Origin: Fidelibacterota bacterium
GTDB lineage: Bacteria > Fidelibacterota > Marinisomatia > Marinisomatales > CAZVFT01
Length of the DNA: 6,992 nucleotides
Assembly: GCA_014381485.1 (NCBI GenBank)
Contig: JACNLN010000101.1
Location: forward strand, 8,878 to 15,869
Direction: 5' to 3'
The notes below the pieces were generated by a model, which worked only from the letters and a program-made list of their open reading frames with translations, was not told the origin of the DNA and ran no database searches. A program made the translations under genes and the position numbers. Below are positions 1 through 6,971 of the stretch, piece by piece (the first letter of the stretch is position 1; the number at the start of each line of letters is the position of its first letter).

Positions 1-33
1 TTATGAATTAAAAAATATTGTTAATGAAAAAAA

Positions 34-1278
34 ATGGCTGAAGAAAAGAAAAGATTAATCAAGAAGATTCAAGCCACTAGTCAGATGAAGAAAATAATGG
101 CTGACTATTTTTACGAATTGGACAGAGCTTCGAAAGAAGGATCTCCTCCTGTTGCCTGGTGCACAAGCGTTGGACCTGGAGAGCTTTTGTTGAGCCTGGG
201 ATTTTTAGTCTATTACCCGGAGAACCATGGAGCTATGCTGGGCACTACACGAATGGCAAACAATTATATTCCCGTTGCCAATGCTATCGGTTATTCTCCT
301 GATATTTGTTCCTATCTGACAAGTGATGTCGGCGCATTCATTAAAAAAGAAACTCCACTTTCACTAGCGTATGAGGGAATCAATGAGGTTCCCAAGCCGG
401 ATGTATTAGTTTATAACACCAATCAATGCAGGGATGTGCAGGATTGGTTTTCCTGGTACGCCAGAGAATTAAAAGTTCCTACACTGGGAATTTCAACTTA
501 TCGCTGTATTGGCAATGTATCAGACTATAATCTGGAAAGTATCACTAAACAGATTAAGGATTTGATTCCTCATCTTGAAACTATATCAGGCAACAAGTTT
601 GATATAGACAAATTTCGGGAAGTGCTGACCCGCTCTTACGAATGCACCCAGCTTTGGAAAAAAGTTCTTGAGACAAATATGGCTGTTCCGGCACCTATGA
701 GCTTCTTCGATGGGACGATTCAAATGGGACCAGCGGTTGTATTAAGAGGAACTGAAACGGCAATTGAATATTACACGTTGCTTTTAAAGGAGCTGGAAGA
801 AAAGGTTAAAAACACCGAAGGTGCGGTTGATGGTGAGAAATTTCGCCTTTATTGGGAAGGAATGCCAATCTGGGGAAAACTTCGTAACCTCTCAGAGTTT
901 TTCATCGAGCTTAAAACGGCTGTGGTCGCTTCGACCTACTGCAACAGCTGGATCTTTGAAGCTTTTGATCCTGAATATCCTTTTATGAGCCTTGCCCGGG
1001 CTTACACAGAATTGTTCATTGTAAGGGATGAAAATTTTAAGGAAAAATATATCGAAGAGATGGTTCATAAGTATAAACTGGATGGTATTTTGTTCCACGA
1101 TGCAAAGACGTGTCCGAACAATTCCAACAACCGCTATGGAATGCCAGAGAGACTCCAGAAAAGATTGAATATCCCCACACTTACCATAAATGGGGATTTG
1201 AATGATTTACGCTGTTTTTCAGAAGAGCAAGCAAAGACTAATATAGAAGCTTTTGTCGAACAATTGGAAGTTGTATAG
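34..1278 (+). CDS. 2-hydroxyacyl-CoA dehydratase / benzoyl-CoA reductase family subunit (HgdB/BcrB-like)
   Basis: This is one subunit of the iron-sulfur catalytic component (component D) of a 2-hydroxyacyl-CoA dehydratase or related ATP-dependent aryl-CoA reductase, a cytoplasmic enzyme. In the family, a low-potential electron from the activator makes a ketyl radical and water is removed from the alpha/beta positions. The 414 residues match the usual subunit length. Family signs are AWCTSVGPGELLLSLG near residues 41-56, DICSYLTSDVG at 90-100, YNTNQCRDVQDWF at 127-139, DAKTCPNN at 356-363, and the C-terminal PTLTINGDLNDLR at 381-393. Cys92, Cys132 and Cys360 are the likely [4Fe-4S] ligands, judging by their spacing; Cys43 is the usual early cysteine. 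In-frame stops at 22-27 force the start to ATG 34, which has no Shine-Dalgarno site. A heterodimer is normal in this family, so a second subunit is expected and is not in the window. Substrate is unknown; BcrB-type function is the main alternative. Confidence 0.9.
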   Translation: MAEEKKRLIKKIQATSQMKKIMADYFYELDRASKEGSPPVAWCTSVGPGELLLSLGFLVYYPENHGAMLGTTRMANNYIPVANAIGYSPDICSYLTSDVGAFIKKETPLSLAYEGINEVPKPDVLVYNTNQCRDVQDWFSWYARELKVPTLGISTYRCIGNVSDYNLESITKQIKDLIPHLETISGNKFDIDKFREVLTRSYECTQLWKKVLETNMAVPAPMSFFDGTIQMGPAVVLRGTETAIEYYTLLLKELEEKVKNTEGAVDGEKFRLYWEGMPIWGKLRNLSEFFIELKTAVVASTYCNSWIFEAFDPEYPFMSLARAYTELFIVRDENFKEKYIEEMVHKYKLDGILFHDAKTCPNNSNNRYGMPERLQKRLNIPTLTINGDLNDLRCFSEEQAKTNIEAFVEQLEVV

Positions 1279-1319
1279 AAGAACAGTGTTACTATAATGA
1301 AGAGCACAAATAGACCTTA

Positions 1320-2102
1320 ATGAACTATTTTACAGGAATTGATGTCGGTGCTTCCGCCACGAAAGCGGTCATTATTAATGCTGAAAAGGAGGTTGTTGGT
1401 TATTCGGTGAACAATTCCGGTGCGGATTTCCGTGCCGCATCTGACACAGCTTTTAGCAAAGCGAAGAAAAATGCTGATCCTAAAGGTTCAGAGAATTACA
1501 TTATTGTCGCAACGGGATATGGACGAAGAAATATCCCCTATGTAGACGGAATCAAAACGGAAATCAGCTGTCACGCCAGAGGGAGTTACCATTTTTTTCG
1601 TAATGCTCACACATTAATTGATATCGGCGGTCAAGACAGTAAAGTTATCAGAGTTGATGTATTGGGGGAAAGGGGAAGTTTCAAGATGAATCGAAAGTGT
1701 GCAGCTGGGACGGGAGCCTTCCTGGAGGAGATAGCTAATCGTCTTGATGTGAAACTGGGTCAGCTCAACAGGCTTGCAGAAAAAGCGCAAAAGAATATCG
1801 AAATTGGAAGCTACTGTACGGTGTTCACAGCTACGGAAATACTGACAAAAATTCGAGAGGGTGAGCAGGTGGAAAATATTGTGAAAGGTATTTTCAATTC
1901 AGTTATAACAAGAGCAATTGAGATGGATCCGATGGAGAACAACATTGTGATGACAGGAGGCGTCGTGGCTTATAATCCTTTCCTGGTTAAGATGTTTGAA
2001 GAGAAATTGGGTAAAAAGATATTTGTTCCCCCTCTTCCCCAATTGACAGGCGCTTTCGGTGCGGCTCTCTTTGCATTAGAAGGAAAACCAACGGAGGGTT
2101 GA
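1320..2102 (+). CDS. Acyl-CoA dehydratase activase (component A, HgdC-type BadF/BadG/BcrA/BcrD ATPase)
   Basis: This is the ATP-dependent activator that injects one electron into the dehydratase. It works as a homodimer sharing one [4Fe-4S] cluster and belongs to the ASKHA (actin/Hsp70/sugar kinase) fold. Visible motifs are phosphate-1 GIDVGASATK at residues 6-15, GYGRR at 66-70, phosphate-2 DIGGQDSK at 101-108, MNRKCAAGTGAFLEE at 123-137, CTVFTATEI at 166-174, and the adenosine loop MTGGVV at 211-216 plus TGAFGAAL at 243-250. Cys127 and Cys166 fall where the cluster ligands of characterised HgdC activators lie, and the 260-residue length is that of the short activators. It follows the dehydratase subunit by 41 bp, as in hgd, had and bcr operons. 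No good Shine-Dalgarno precedes ATG 1320, but phosphate-1 begins only five residues in, so the start must be close. The single copy argues for a homodimer rather than a BcrA/BcrD heterodimer. Confidence 0.93.
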   Translation: MNYFTGIDVGASATKAVIINAEKEVVGYSVNNSGADFRAASDTAFSKAKKNADPKGSENYIIVATGYGRRNIPYVDGIKTEISCHARGSYHFFRNAHTLIDIGGQDSKVIRVDVLGERGSFKMNRKCAAGTGAFLEEIANRLDVKLGQLNRLAEKAQKNIEIGSYCTVFTATEILTKIREGEQVENIVKGIFNSVITRAIEMDPMENNIVMTGGVVAYNPFLVKMFEEKLGKKIFVPPLPQLTGAFGAALFALEGKPTEG

Positions 2103-4187
2103 ATGCTTGATGCATTATTCAGACCAAGGTCAGTAGCGGTTATTGGAGCATCGAATAAGAAACTCTCTATCGGATACAGAATTTTACATAATCTTATTGA
2201 TTTTGAGTTTAAAGGTCCTCTCTACCCTGTTCATCCCAAGGAAGAATATATCCTGGATCTCCCGGCTTATCAGAGTGTGAAGGATATTCCGGGAGCAGTG
2301 GATTTGGCACACATTGTGGTGCGGAATACCTTGGTTCCACAGATGATGCTGGAATGTGCTGAGAAAGGGGTTAAGGTTGTTATTATTAATTCTGCGGGTT
2401 TTAAGGAAATCGGGCCGGAAGGCAAGGCACTTGAGGATGAGGTAGTAAGAATCGCTAAGGAGAACAATATCAGAGTTTTCGGACCAAACTGCCAGGGAAT
2501 TATGAACACCGATCCGAAAGTTTCAGTGTATGCGAATTTTACATTCACGAAAATACAGCCAGGTAATGTTTCCATACTGGCTCAATCAGGTGGAATCGGT
2601 GAGGTGGTTAACAACAGGTTTTCTGAATTGGGTATCAAAATCAGAATGTACGCCTCAAACGGAAATGCGTGCGATGTTTCCATCCCTGAAATTCTTGAAT
2701 ACTGGGGACAGGATGAGGAAACAAAAGTCATTGTTCTCCACATCGAAAGTCTGGATAATCCAGCTGAATTCATTGAGGTCACAAAAAAGATAACACCGAC
2801 AAAACCGATACTGGCGATGAAAACCGGCAGGACGGAAGAAGGTGCCCGGGCAATCACTTCTCACACAGGCGCTATGATTGAAAAGGACACTACAACGGAC
2901 ATTATATTTGAAAAATGTGGAATTGTTGGATTCAAGAATACAGATGAACTGTGCCGTGCTGCCATTGCATTTTCTGAACAGCCTGCATCAGAAGGAAATG
3001 GAGTCGGAATTATCACTAACACTGGCGGACCCGCAATCGTAGCCGCAGATGAATGTGTTGAAACCGGACTGGAACTTCCTGAGCTTTCTGAAAAAACGAA
3101 AAGAAGTTTGAAAGAATCCCAATTCGCAGTGGCTTCCATAAACAATCCGGTGGATATTCTGGCAACAGCCGGACCCAACGAATATGAAGCCGCAATCAAT
3201 GCCTTGCTTGAAGATGAACGAATTGACGTTGTGCTGGTGAATTTTATCACGCCGTTTTTTGTCGATTGTGAAGAAGTCGCCAGACGAATGACGGAGATTG
3301 CAAAAACAGCAGAAAAACCCATCATTGCTGTCATAATGACTAACAAATCCCAGTGGAAAAATACACTTGAGATTGTGAGAGACGCTGGTATACCGGTTTA
3401 TAGTTTCCCTGAGGATGCAGCAAAAGTTATCGGCAAAATGGCTGAATATGGCAAATACAAAAAGCGAATTGAAGATCAGATTATTGATTTTGTAATTGAT
3501 GACGGCAAGATCGAACAGATTTTACGAAATGCCCAGAAAGCAAAAGTTGATTTCCTGCCGCAGAAGGATGTGTTCTCAATCTTAAACGCTTGTGGATTTT
3601 CACTTGCACCCTATCTTTCAAGTCAAGACCTTCAGGAAATCTTGAATTTTGCATCAGAGGTTGGCTATCCCATCGTTCTCAAAATCGACAGGGAGGATAT
3701 TGTTCATAAATCTGATGCAGGTGGTGTGACATTGGGGATAGAAGATTCAGATGAGCTGAAAAAAGTATATCAGCAGTATCAGGGCAGTTTTGGAAAGCAG
3801 GCAAACATAATCGTACAAAAGGAGGTATCAGGCGGGGTGGAGATGATTGTAGGTGCTACATATCAGGCTAAACTTGGACATCTGGTTATGGTCGGTCTGG
3901 GGGGAATCTACACGGAGGTCTTGAAAGATGTGTCTTTTGGACTGGCTGCCATCGGTCACAACAAGGCAGGTGAAATGGTTGAAAGGACAAAAGCCTATAA
4001 AATCCTTGATTCCGTAAGGGGTGAAAAAAAGAAGGATATTGAAGCGTTAATCAGTATAGTTAAGAGAGTTTCCCATCTTGTTGGAAGATTTCCGGAAATA
4101 AGAGAACTTGACTTGAATCCTGTAATGGTTTTGGATGAATCGAAGGGAGCCGTTATTGTTGATGCACGAATTAGAATTCAGGAGTAA
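2103..4187 (+). CDS. Acyl-CoA synthetase (ADP-forming), fused alpha-beta chain
   Basis: The family interconverts acyl-CoA + ADP + phosphate and acid + CoA + ATP through a phosphohistidine, and in anaerobes usually runs toward ATP synthesis. At 694 residues it is the single-chain alpha-beta fusion without an acetyltransferase domain. The order is: N-terminal CoA-binding Rossmann domain (VAVIGAS at 11-17, FGPNCQG at 126-132), succinyl-CoA-ligase-like domains (LAQSGGIGE at 159-167; TSHTGAMIEKD at 252-262 with His254 the likely phosphorylated histidine), and a C-terminal ATP-grasp domain from about 475 (VLKIDREDIVHKSDAGGV at 525-542, GLGGIYTEVLKDVSF at 598-612, ELDLNPVMV at 668-676). The start abuts the activator's TGA with no gap, and GGAGGG at 2093-2098 inside the activator's last codons is a well-placed ribosome site. 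Acyl specificity is not readable; acetyl, branched-chain, aryl and enoyl-derived acids are all possible. Confidence 0.93.
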   Translation: MLDALFRPRSVAVIGASNKKLSIGYRILHNLIDFEFKGPLYPVHPKEEYILDLPAYQSVKDIPGAVDLAHIVVRNTLVPQMMLECAEKGVKVVIINSAGFKEIGPEGKALEDEVVRIAKENNIRVFGPNCQGIMNTDPKVSVYANFTFTKIQPGNVSILAQSGGIGEVVNNRFSELGIKIRMYASNGNACDVSIPEILEYWGQDEETKVIVLHIESLDNPAEFIEVTKKITPTKPILAMKTGRTEEGARAITSHTGAMIEKDTTTDIIFEKCGIVGFKNTDELCRAAIAFSEQPASEGNGVGIITNTGGPAIVAADECVETGLELPELSEKTKRSLKESQFAVASINNPVDILATAGPNEYEAAINALLEDERIDVVLVNFITPFFVDCEEVARRMTEIAKTAEKPIIAVIMTNKSQWKNTLEIVRDAGIPVYSFPEDAAKVIGKMAEYGKYKKRIEDQIIDFVIDDGKIEQILRNAQKAKVDFLPQKDVFSILNACGFSLAPYLSSQDLQEILNFASEVGYPIVLKIDREDIVHKSDAGGVTLGIEDSDELKKVYQQYQGSFGKQANIIVQKEVSGGVEMIVGATYQAKLGHLVMVGLGGIYTEVLKDVSFGLAAIGHNKAGEMVERTKAYKILDSVRGEKKKDIEALISIVKRVSHLVGRFPEIRELDLNPVMVLDESKGAVIVDARIRIQE

Positions 4188-4190
4188 AAG

Positions 4191-5747
4191 ATGGCAAACT
4201 GGATGAATCTGGGGGAAATGGTAAAGATTCACGCTGGAAAAAATCCAGACAAAATCGCTCTGAAGGAAGCCACCCGGGAATTGACCTTTTCAGAATTGAA
4301 CGAAAGGGTAAACAGAATTGCAAATGGACTTGCCGGTCTTGGTATGAAAAAAGGCGATAAATTTGCGGTCCTGCTGGAAAATTCCATTGAGATCGTGGAG
4401 CTATATCTTGCTGCGGCTAAATGGGGATTTATAATTGTCCCAATAAATTTCCGGTTGGCGCCAAAAGATATCGAATATATCGTAAATGACTCCGATGCTA
4501 CCACCCTTTTTGTTCACCACTCCTTTTTAGATGGAGCACTTTCGGTGAAGGACAACATTCCCAACATTGGTAAGAGATTTTTCGTTGTCGGGGAGGAAAA
4601 GGAAGGCTTTAGCGATTATGAGAATTTCGTGTCGCAAGGCGATGCCGCTGAACCAGACACTGATGTGAAGCCGGAAGATATCTGGGTACTGCTCTACACA
4701 TCGGGGACTACGGGAATTCCCAAGGGGGTATTGAGATCACACGAGTCCTACGTGGCATTTTATTTGATTAATGCGGTTGATTTTGGGTTCACAGAAGACG
4801 ATATATGTATGACGATAATGCCGCTCTGCCACGTAAATTCCACCTTTTTCTCATTCACCTTTACTTACATAGGAGCTGCCATCTACATCCATCCGGCAAT
4901 GGGTTTCGATGCCTTTGAGGTGTTAAAGATTGTGGAAAAGGAAAAAATCACTTTCATATCGCTGATACCCACACATTACAATTTGATCCTGTCTGTCCCC
5001 GAAGAGGAAAGGGAAAAGTTGAATTTGACGTCGTTGAAAAAACTTCTGTGTTCAAGTGCTCCGGCAGTGAAAGAGACAAAATCAAGCATTATGGAATGTT
5101 TCCCTGGAGTTGAACTTTATGAAGGGTATGGTTCCACAGAAGCAGGTATTGTTACAATATTGAAACCTTATGAGCAGATGACAAAACCGGGTTCGATTGG
5201 CAGGGAGTCCGTTGGAACCGATTTTGTTAAAATTTTATCTGAAGACGGGAAGGAATGCAATGTAGGTGAGATAGGTGAACTTTATTCACGCGGTCCGATG
5301 ATGTTTTCGGGATATCATAAACTTCCGGAAAAAACCCAAGCCTCATTCCGTGGTGAATATTTTTCTGCGGGGGATCTTGCCAAAAAGGACGAAGATGTAT
5401 ATTTCTATCTTGTGGATAGAAAAGCGAATATGATCATCACCGGTGGCGAACACGTATTTCCATCTGAAGTTGAAGTCGTCATAGGCCAAAACAAAAATGT
5501 GTTGGAATCAGCTGTTGTGGGACTTCCACATTCCAAATGGGGAGAGGAAGTAACCGCTTTTGTGGTCTTGAAAGAAGGTAAAGAAGCTGGCGAAGAAGAG
5601 CTTATTGCATTCTGTAAGGATAGACTGCCTTCTTTTAAATGTCCGAAAAAAGTAAGATTCCTGAAATTTGAAGATATGCCTCACACCGGAAGCGGAAAGG
5701 TGCTACACAGGGTTCTGCGGGAGAGATTTTCAAAGAAGGTTAATTAA
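4191..5747 (+). CDS. AMP-forming acyl-CoA ligase (ANL superfamily)
   Basis: It activates a carboxylic acid with ATP to an acyl-adenylate and then transfers it to CoA, in the cytoplasm. All core ANL motifs are present in 518 residues: P-loop YTSGTTGIPKG at 169-179, YEGYGSTEAG at 310-319, SAGDL at 392-396, hinge region VDRKANMIITGGEHVFP at 408-424, and GSGKVLHRVLRE at 500-511 with Lys503 the probable catalytic lysine. The style resembles FadD, feruloyl-CoA and carboxylic-acid CoA ligases more than acetyl-CoA synthetase, and the 518-residue length is short of the roughly 650 typical of Acs. It starts 3 bp after the ADP-forming synthetase stop, with AGGAG at 4180-4184 spaced well for ATG 4191, so the two are probably co-translated. 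A substrate-entry role, supplying the thioester that the dehydratase acts on, is an inference; medium or long-chain fatty acids, aryl acids or 2-hydroxy acids remain possible. Confidence 0.93.
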   Translation: MANWMNLGEMVKIHAGKNPDKIALKEATRELTFSELNERVNRIANGLAGLGMKKGDKFAVLLENSIEIVELYLAAAKWGFIIVPINFRLAPKDIEYIVNDSDATTLFVHHSFLDGALSVKDNIPNIGKRFFVVGEEKEGFSDYENFVSQGDAAEPDTDVKPEDIWVLLYTSGTTGIPKGVLRSHESYVAFYLINAVDFGFTEDDICMTIMPLCHVNSTFFSFTFTYIGAAIYIHPAMGFDAFEVLKIVEKEKITFISLIPTHYNLILSVPEEEREKLNLTSLKKLLCSSAPAVKETKSSIMECFPGVELYEGYGSTEAGIVTILKPYEQMTKPGSIGRESVGTDFVKILSEDGKECNVGEIGELYSRGPMMFSGYHKLPEKTQASFRGEYFSAGDLAKKDEDVYFYLVDRKANMIITGGEHVFPSEVEVVIGQNKNVLESAVVGLPHSKWGEEVTAFVVLKEGKEAGEEELIAFCKDRLPSFKCPKKVRFLKFEDMPHTGSGKVLHRVLRERFSKKVN

Positions 5748-5750
5748 TTT

Positions 5751-5890
5751 GCCACGAAGAACACGAATAAACGCAAAGTCTTGATATATGAAAGACAGAG
5801 AAATTGATAAAGGAGAAAAGTTTGGGATAAAATACTTTCACTTTTTCCTTCATAAATCTTCGCGATCTTCCCTGACCGGACAGGTGTAGC
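5751..5890. repeat. Degenerate intergenic inverted-repeat element
   Basis: The gap between the ligase and the PanE-like gene carries repeat-like structure. Two 9-bp units starting CACGAA lie at 5753-5770 (CACGAAGAA, CACGAATAA). The left arm GAAGAACACGAA (5756-5767) and right arm TTCGCGATCTTC (5859-5870) are complementary at 10 of 12 positions. Next to the right arm, 5871-5884 (CCTGACCGGACAGG) is palindromic except for one mispaired position per arm. Sequences of the GCCACGAAGACACGAA type are common dispersed intergenic repeats in many bacterial genomes. This is most simply a decayed copy of such an element, but its multicopy status cannot be tested here. A 33-codon frame from ATG 5788 to TAG 5889 runs through it and is not credible as a gene. 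Confidence 0.5.
5804..5833 (+). promoter_or_regulatory. Candidate sigma-70-type promoter for the PanE-like gene
   Basis: TTGATA at 5804-5809 and TAAAAT at 5828-5833 each match the housekeeping consensus at five of six positions, separated by 18 bp. Initiation would fall near 5840 and give a leader of about 80 nt before ATG 5922. It fits the idea that the last gene can be transcribed separately from the tightly packed genes before it. The region is AT-rich, so chance matches are expected, and the site lies within the repeat-like element. Confidence 0.3.
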
Positions 5891-5921
5891 AAAAGAAAAT
5901 AATAAGATTTGAAGAAACATT

Positions 5922-6887
5922 ATGACAAAAAATAGTGGTAATAATCAATTGCGTGTTGGTATTGTAGGTATGGGACCAATCGGATCTACATTAGCCGCTC
6001 ATCTCATCGAAGCAGGAGCATTCGTGGTTCCCTGCGATATTAATCGCAATAGAATTGACCAGATGAAAAAGATGGGTATCCGTTTAGAGGGTAAAATTCA
6101 AAAAGAAGTGGACGTAACTGAAGGATGTTATTCAGTTCAAGAGTTGGGGCGGTATGATCTTGATCTTGTTGCCATTTCGGTGAAAACTTCCTATTTAAGA
6201 GATGTAACAACCCAACTTTCAGGAATGACGTCAAAAAAACCGTTTGTAATGTGCGTTCAGAATGGATTATATAACGAATTGGAAATTGCAGAAGTTGTGG
6301 GTGAAGATAGAACGTTGCGTATGGTGGTTAATTATGCCGGTAGTATGAGCAATACAAACAGTGTGAATGTTACGTTCTTTAATCCGCCGAACTATGTTGC
6401 AGCATTAACTCCAAAAGGAAAAGCAGTTGAAAAGCAATTCGCTGAACTGCTCACTTCTGACGGCCTTGAAACAGAAATTCCTGATAATATTCAGCACTAT
6501 GTCTGGGAGAAGGCAATTCTGAATGCCGCCCTTGCTCCCGTCTGTGCAATTACCCGCTTGACGATGAAAGAGGTGATGGATTCTCCGGAAGGGCTGGAAC
6601 TGGCGGCGGCAATTATTGAAGAATCGGTTCAGGTTGCAAAGGCTGAGGGGATCGAGTTCGATGAGGATTTCAAGCGTTTTTGTGTGAACTATTTGAAGGG
6701 AGGCGGTTACCATCGTCCTTCAATGCTTGTGGATTTGGAAAAAGGACTTCCAACGGAAATTGACTACCTGAACGGAAGAATCGCAGAATATGGACAAAAA
6801 CACAATCTACCGACACCGGTTAATCAATCTATAACTACCCTGATTCATTTACTGGAATCATCGCAACAGGAGAGAACAACCAATTAA
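5922..6887 (+). CDS. 2-dehydropantoate 2-reductase family (PanE/ApbA-like) NAD(P)H-dependent 2-oxo acid reductase
   Basis: Family members reduce ketopantoate to (R)-pantoate for CoA synthesis, or reduce other 2-oxo acids. The 321 residues hold an N-terminal Rossmann domain (GIVGMGPIGSTLAAHL at 13-28), the conserved Lys88 in VAISVKTS (83-90), VQNGLYNE (112-119) with Asn114, then the helical domain with WEKAILNAAL at 195-204 (Lys197 the probable catalytic lysine, Asn201 nearby) and HRPSMLVDLEKGLPTEID at 264-281 (Ser267, Glu279). These correspond to the known Lys, Asn, Ser and Glu of PanE, so the enzyme looks intact. The start leaves about ten residues before the first strand, and a weak GAAGAA ribosome site lies at 5911-5916. 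It stands 174 bp after the ligase, so membership of the same transcript is uncertain. Either it makes pantoate, or, as known for the Lactococcus lactis enzyme annotated PanE, it is a D-2-hydroxy acid dehydrogenase; the neighbourhood favours the second. Motifs cannot decide the substrate. Confidence 0.88.
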   Translation: MTKNSGNNQLRVGIVGMGPIGSTLAAHLIEAGAFVVPCDINRNRIDQMKKMGIRLEGKIQKEVDVTEGCYSVQELGRYDLDLVAISVKTSYLRDVTTQLSGMTSKKPFVMCVQNGLYNELEIAEVVGEDRTLRMVVNYAGSMSNTNSVNVTFFNPPNYVAALTPKGKAVEKQFAELLTSDGLETEIPDNIQHYVWEKAILNAALAPVCAITRLTMKEVMDSPEGLELAAAIIEESVQVAKAEGIEFDEDFKRFCVNYLKGGGYHRPSMLVDLEKGLPTEIDYLNGRIAEYGQKHNLPTPVNQSITTLIHLLESSQQERTTN

Positions 6888-6911
6888 ATATCACAATCGT
6901 ATTAGTACAAA

Positions 6912-6971
6912 AATGGTAACAGGTTGAATGGTAACTTGTGGAGCGGTAGCTGGTGGAGTGGTAACTAGTGG
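6912..6971. repeat. 15-bp degenerate tandem repeat, four copies
   Basis: Four consecutive 15-bp units lie downstream of the PanE-like gene: 6912-6926, 6927-6941, 6942-6956 and 6957-6971, approximating AATGGTAACTNGTGG. Nine of 15 positions are identical in all four units, and adjacent units agree more closely. An 18-codon frame (ATG 6928 to TAG 6982) reads as five-residue repeats only because the period is a multiple of three; it has no Shine-Dalgarno site and is not called a gene. No hairpin terminator is visible between 6888 and the window end. Function is unknown; the array may continue as a dispersed intergenic repeat type. Confidence 0.75.

Noticed and set aside
1386..1393. Near-perfect Shine-Dalgarno AAGGAGGT inside the activator gene
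   Set aside because: No suitable start codon follows at proper spacing, and starting there would remove the phosphate-1 motif. It encodes ordinary residues of the protein.
34..2102. Reading the pair as benzoyl-CoA reductase bcrB plus bcrA
   Set aside because: Not excluded, but the known enzyme needs two different activator subunits and a second core subunit. Only one short HgdC-type activator is visible and it is followed directly by a synthetase gene.
2861..3346. 161-codon open frame on the minus strand, the longest antisense frame
   Set aside because: It lies wholly inside the ADP-forming synthetase, whose frame has clear family motifs on both sides. The antisense product is Ser/Ala/Thr-rich with no recognisable domain.
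3819..3845. AAGGAGGT inside the ADP-forming synthetase, followed by in-frame ATG 3843, as a possible internal start for a separate ATP-grasp fragment
   Set aside because: The spacing to the ATG is too long (16 nt), and the ATG is in the middle of the ATP-grasp fold, so the product would not be a whole domain.
5788..5889. 33-codon ORF in the intergenic region
   Set aside because: It runs across both arms of the inverted-repeat element, has no Shine-Dalgarno site and no recognisable product; its tail is simply translation of the repeat.
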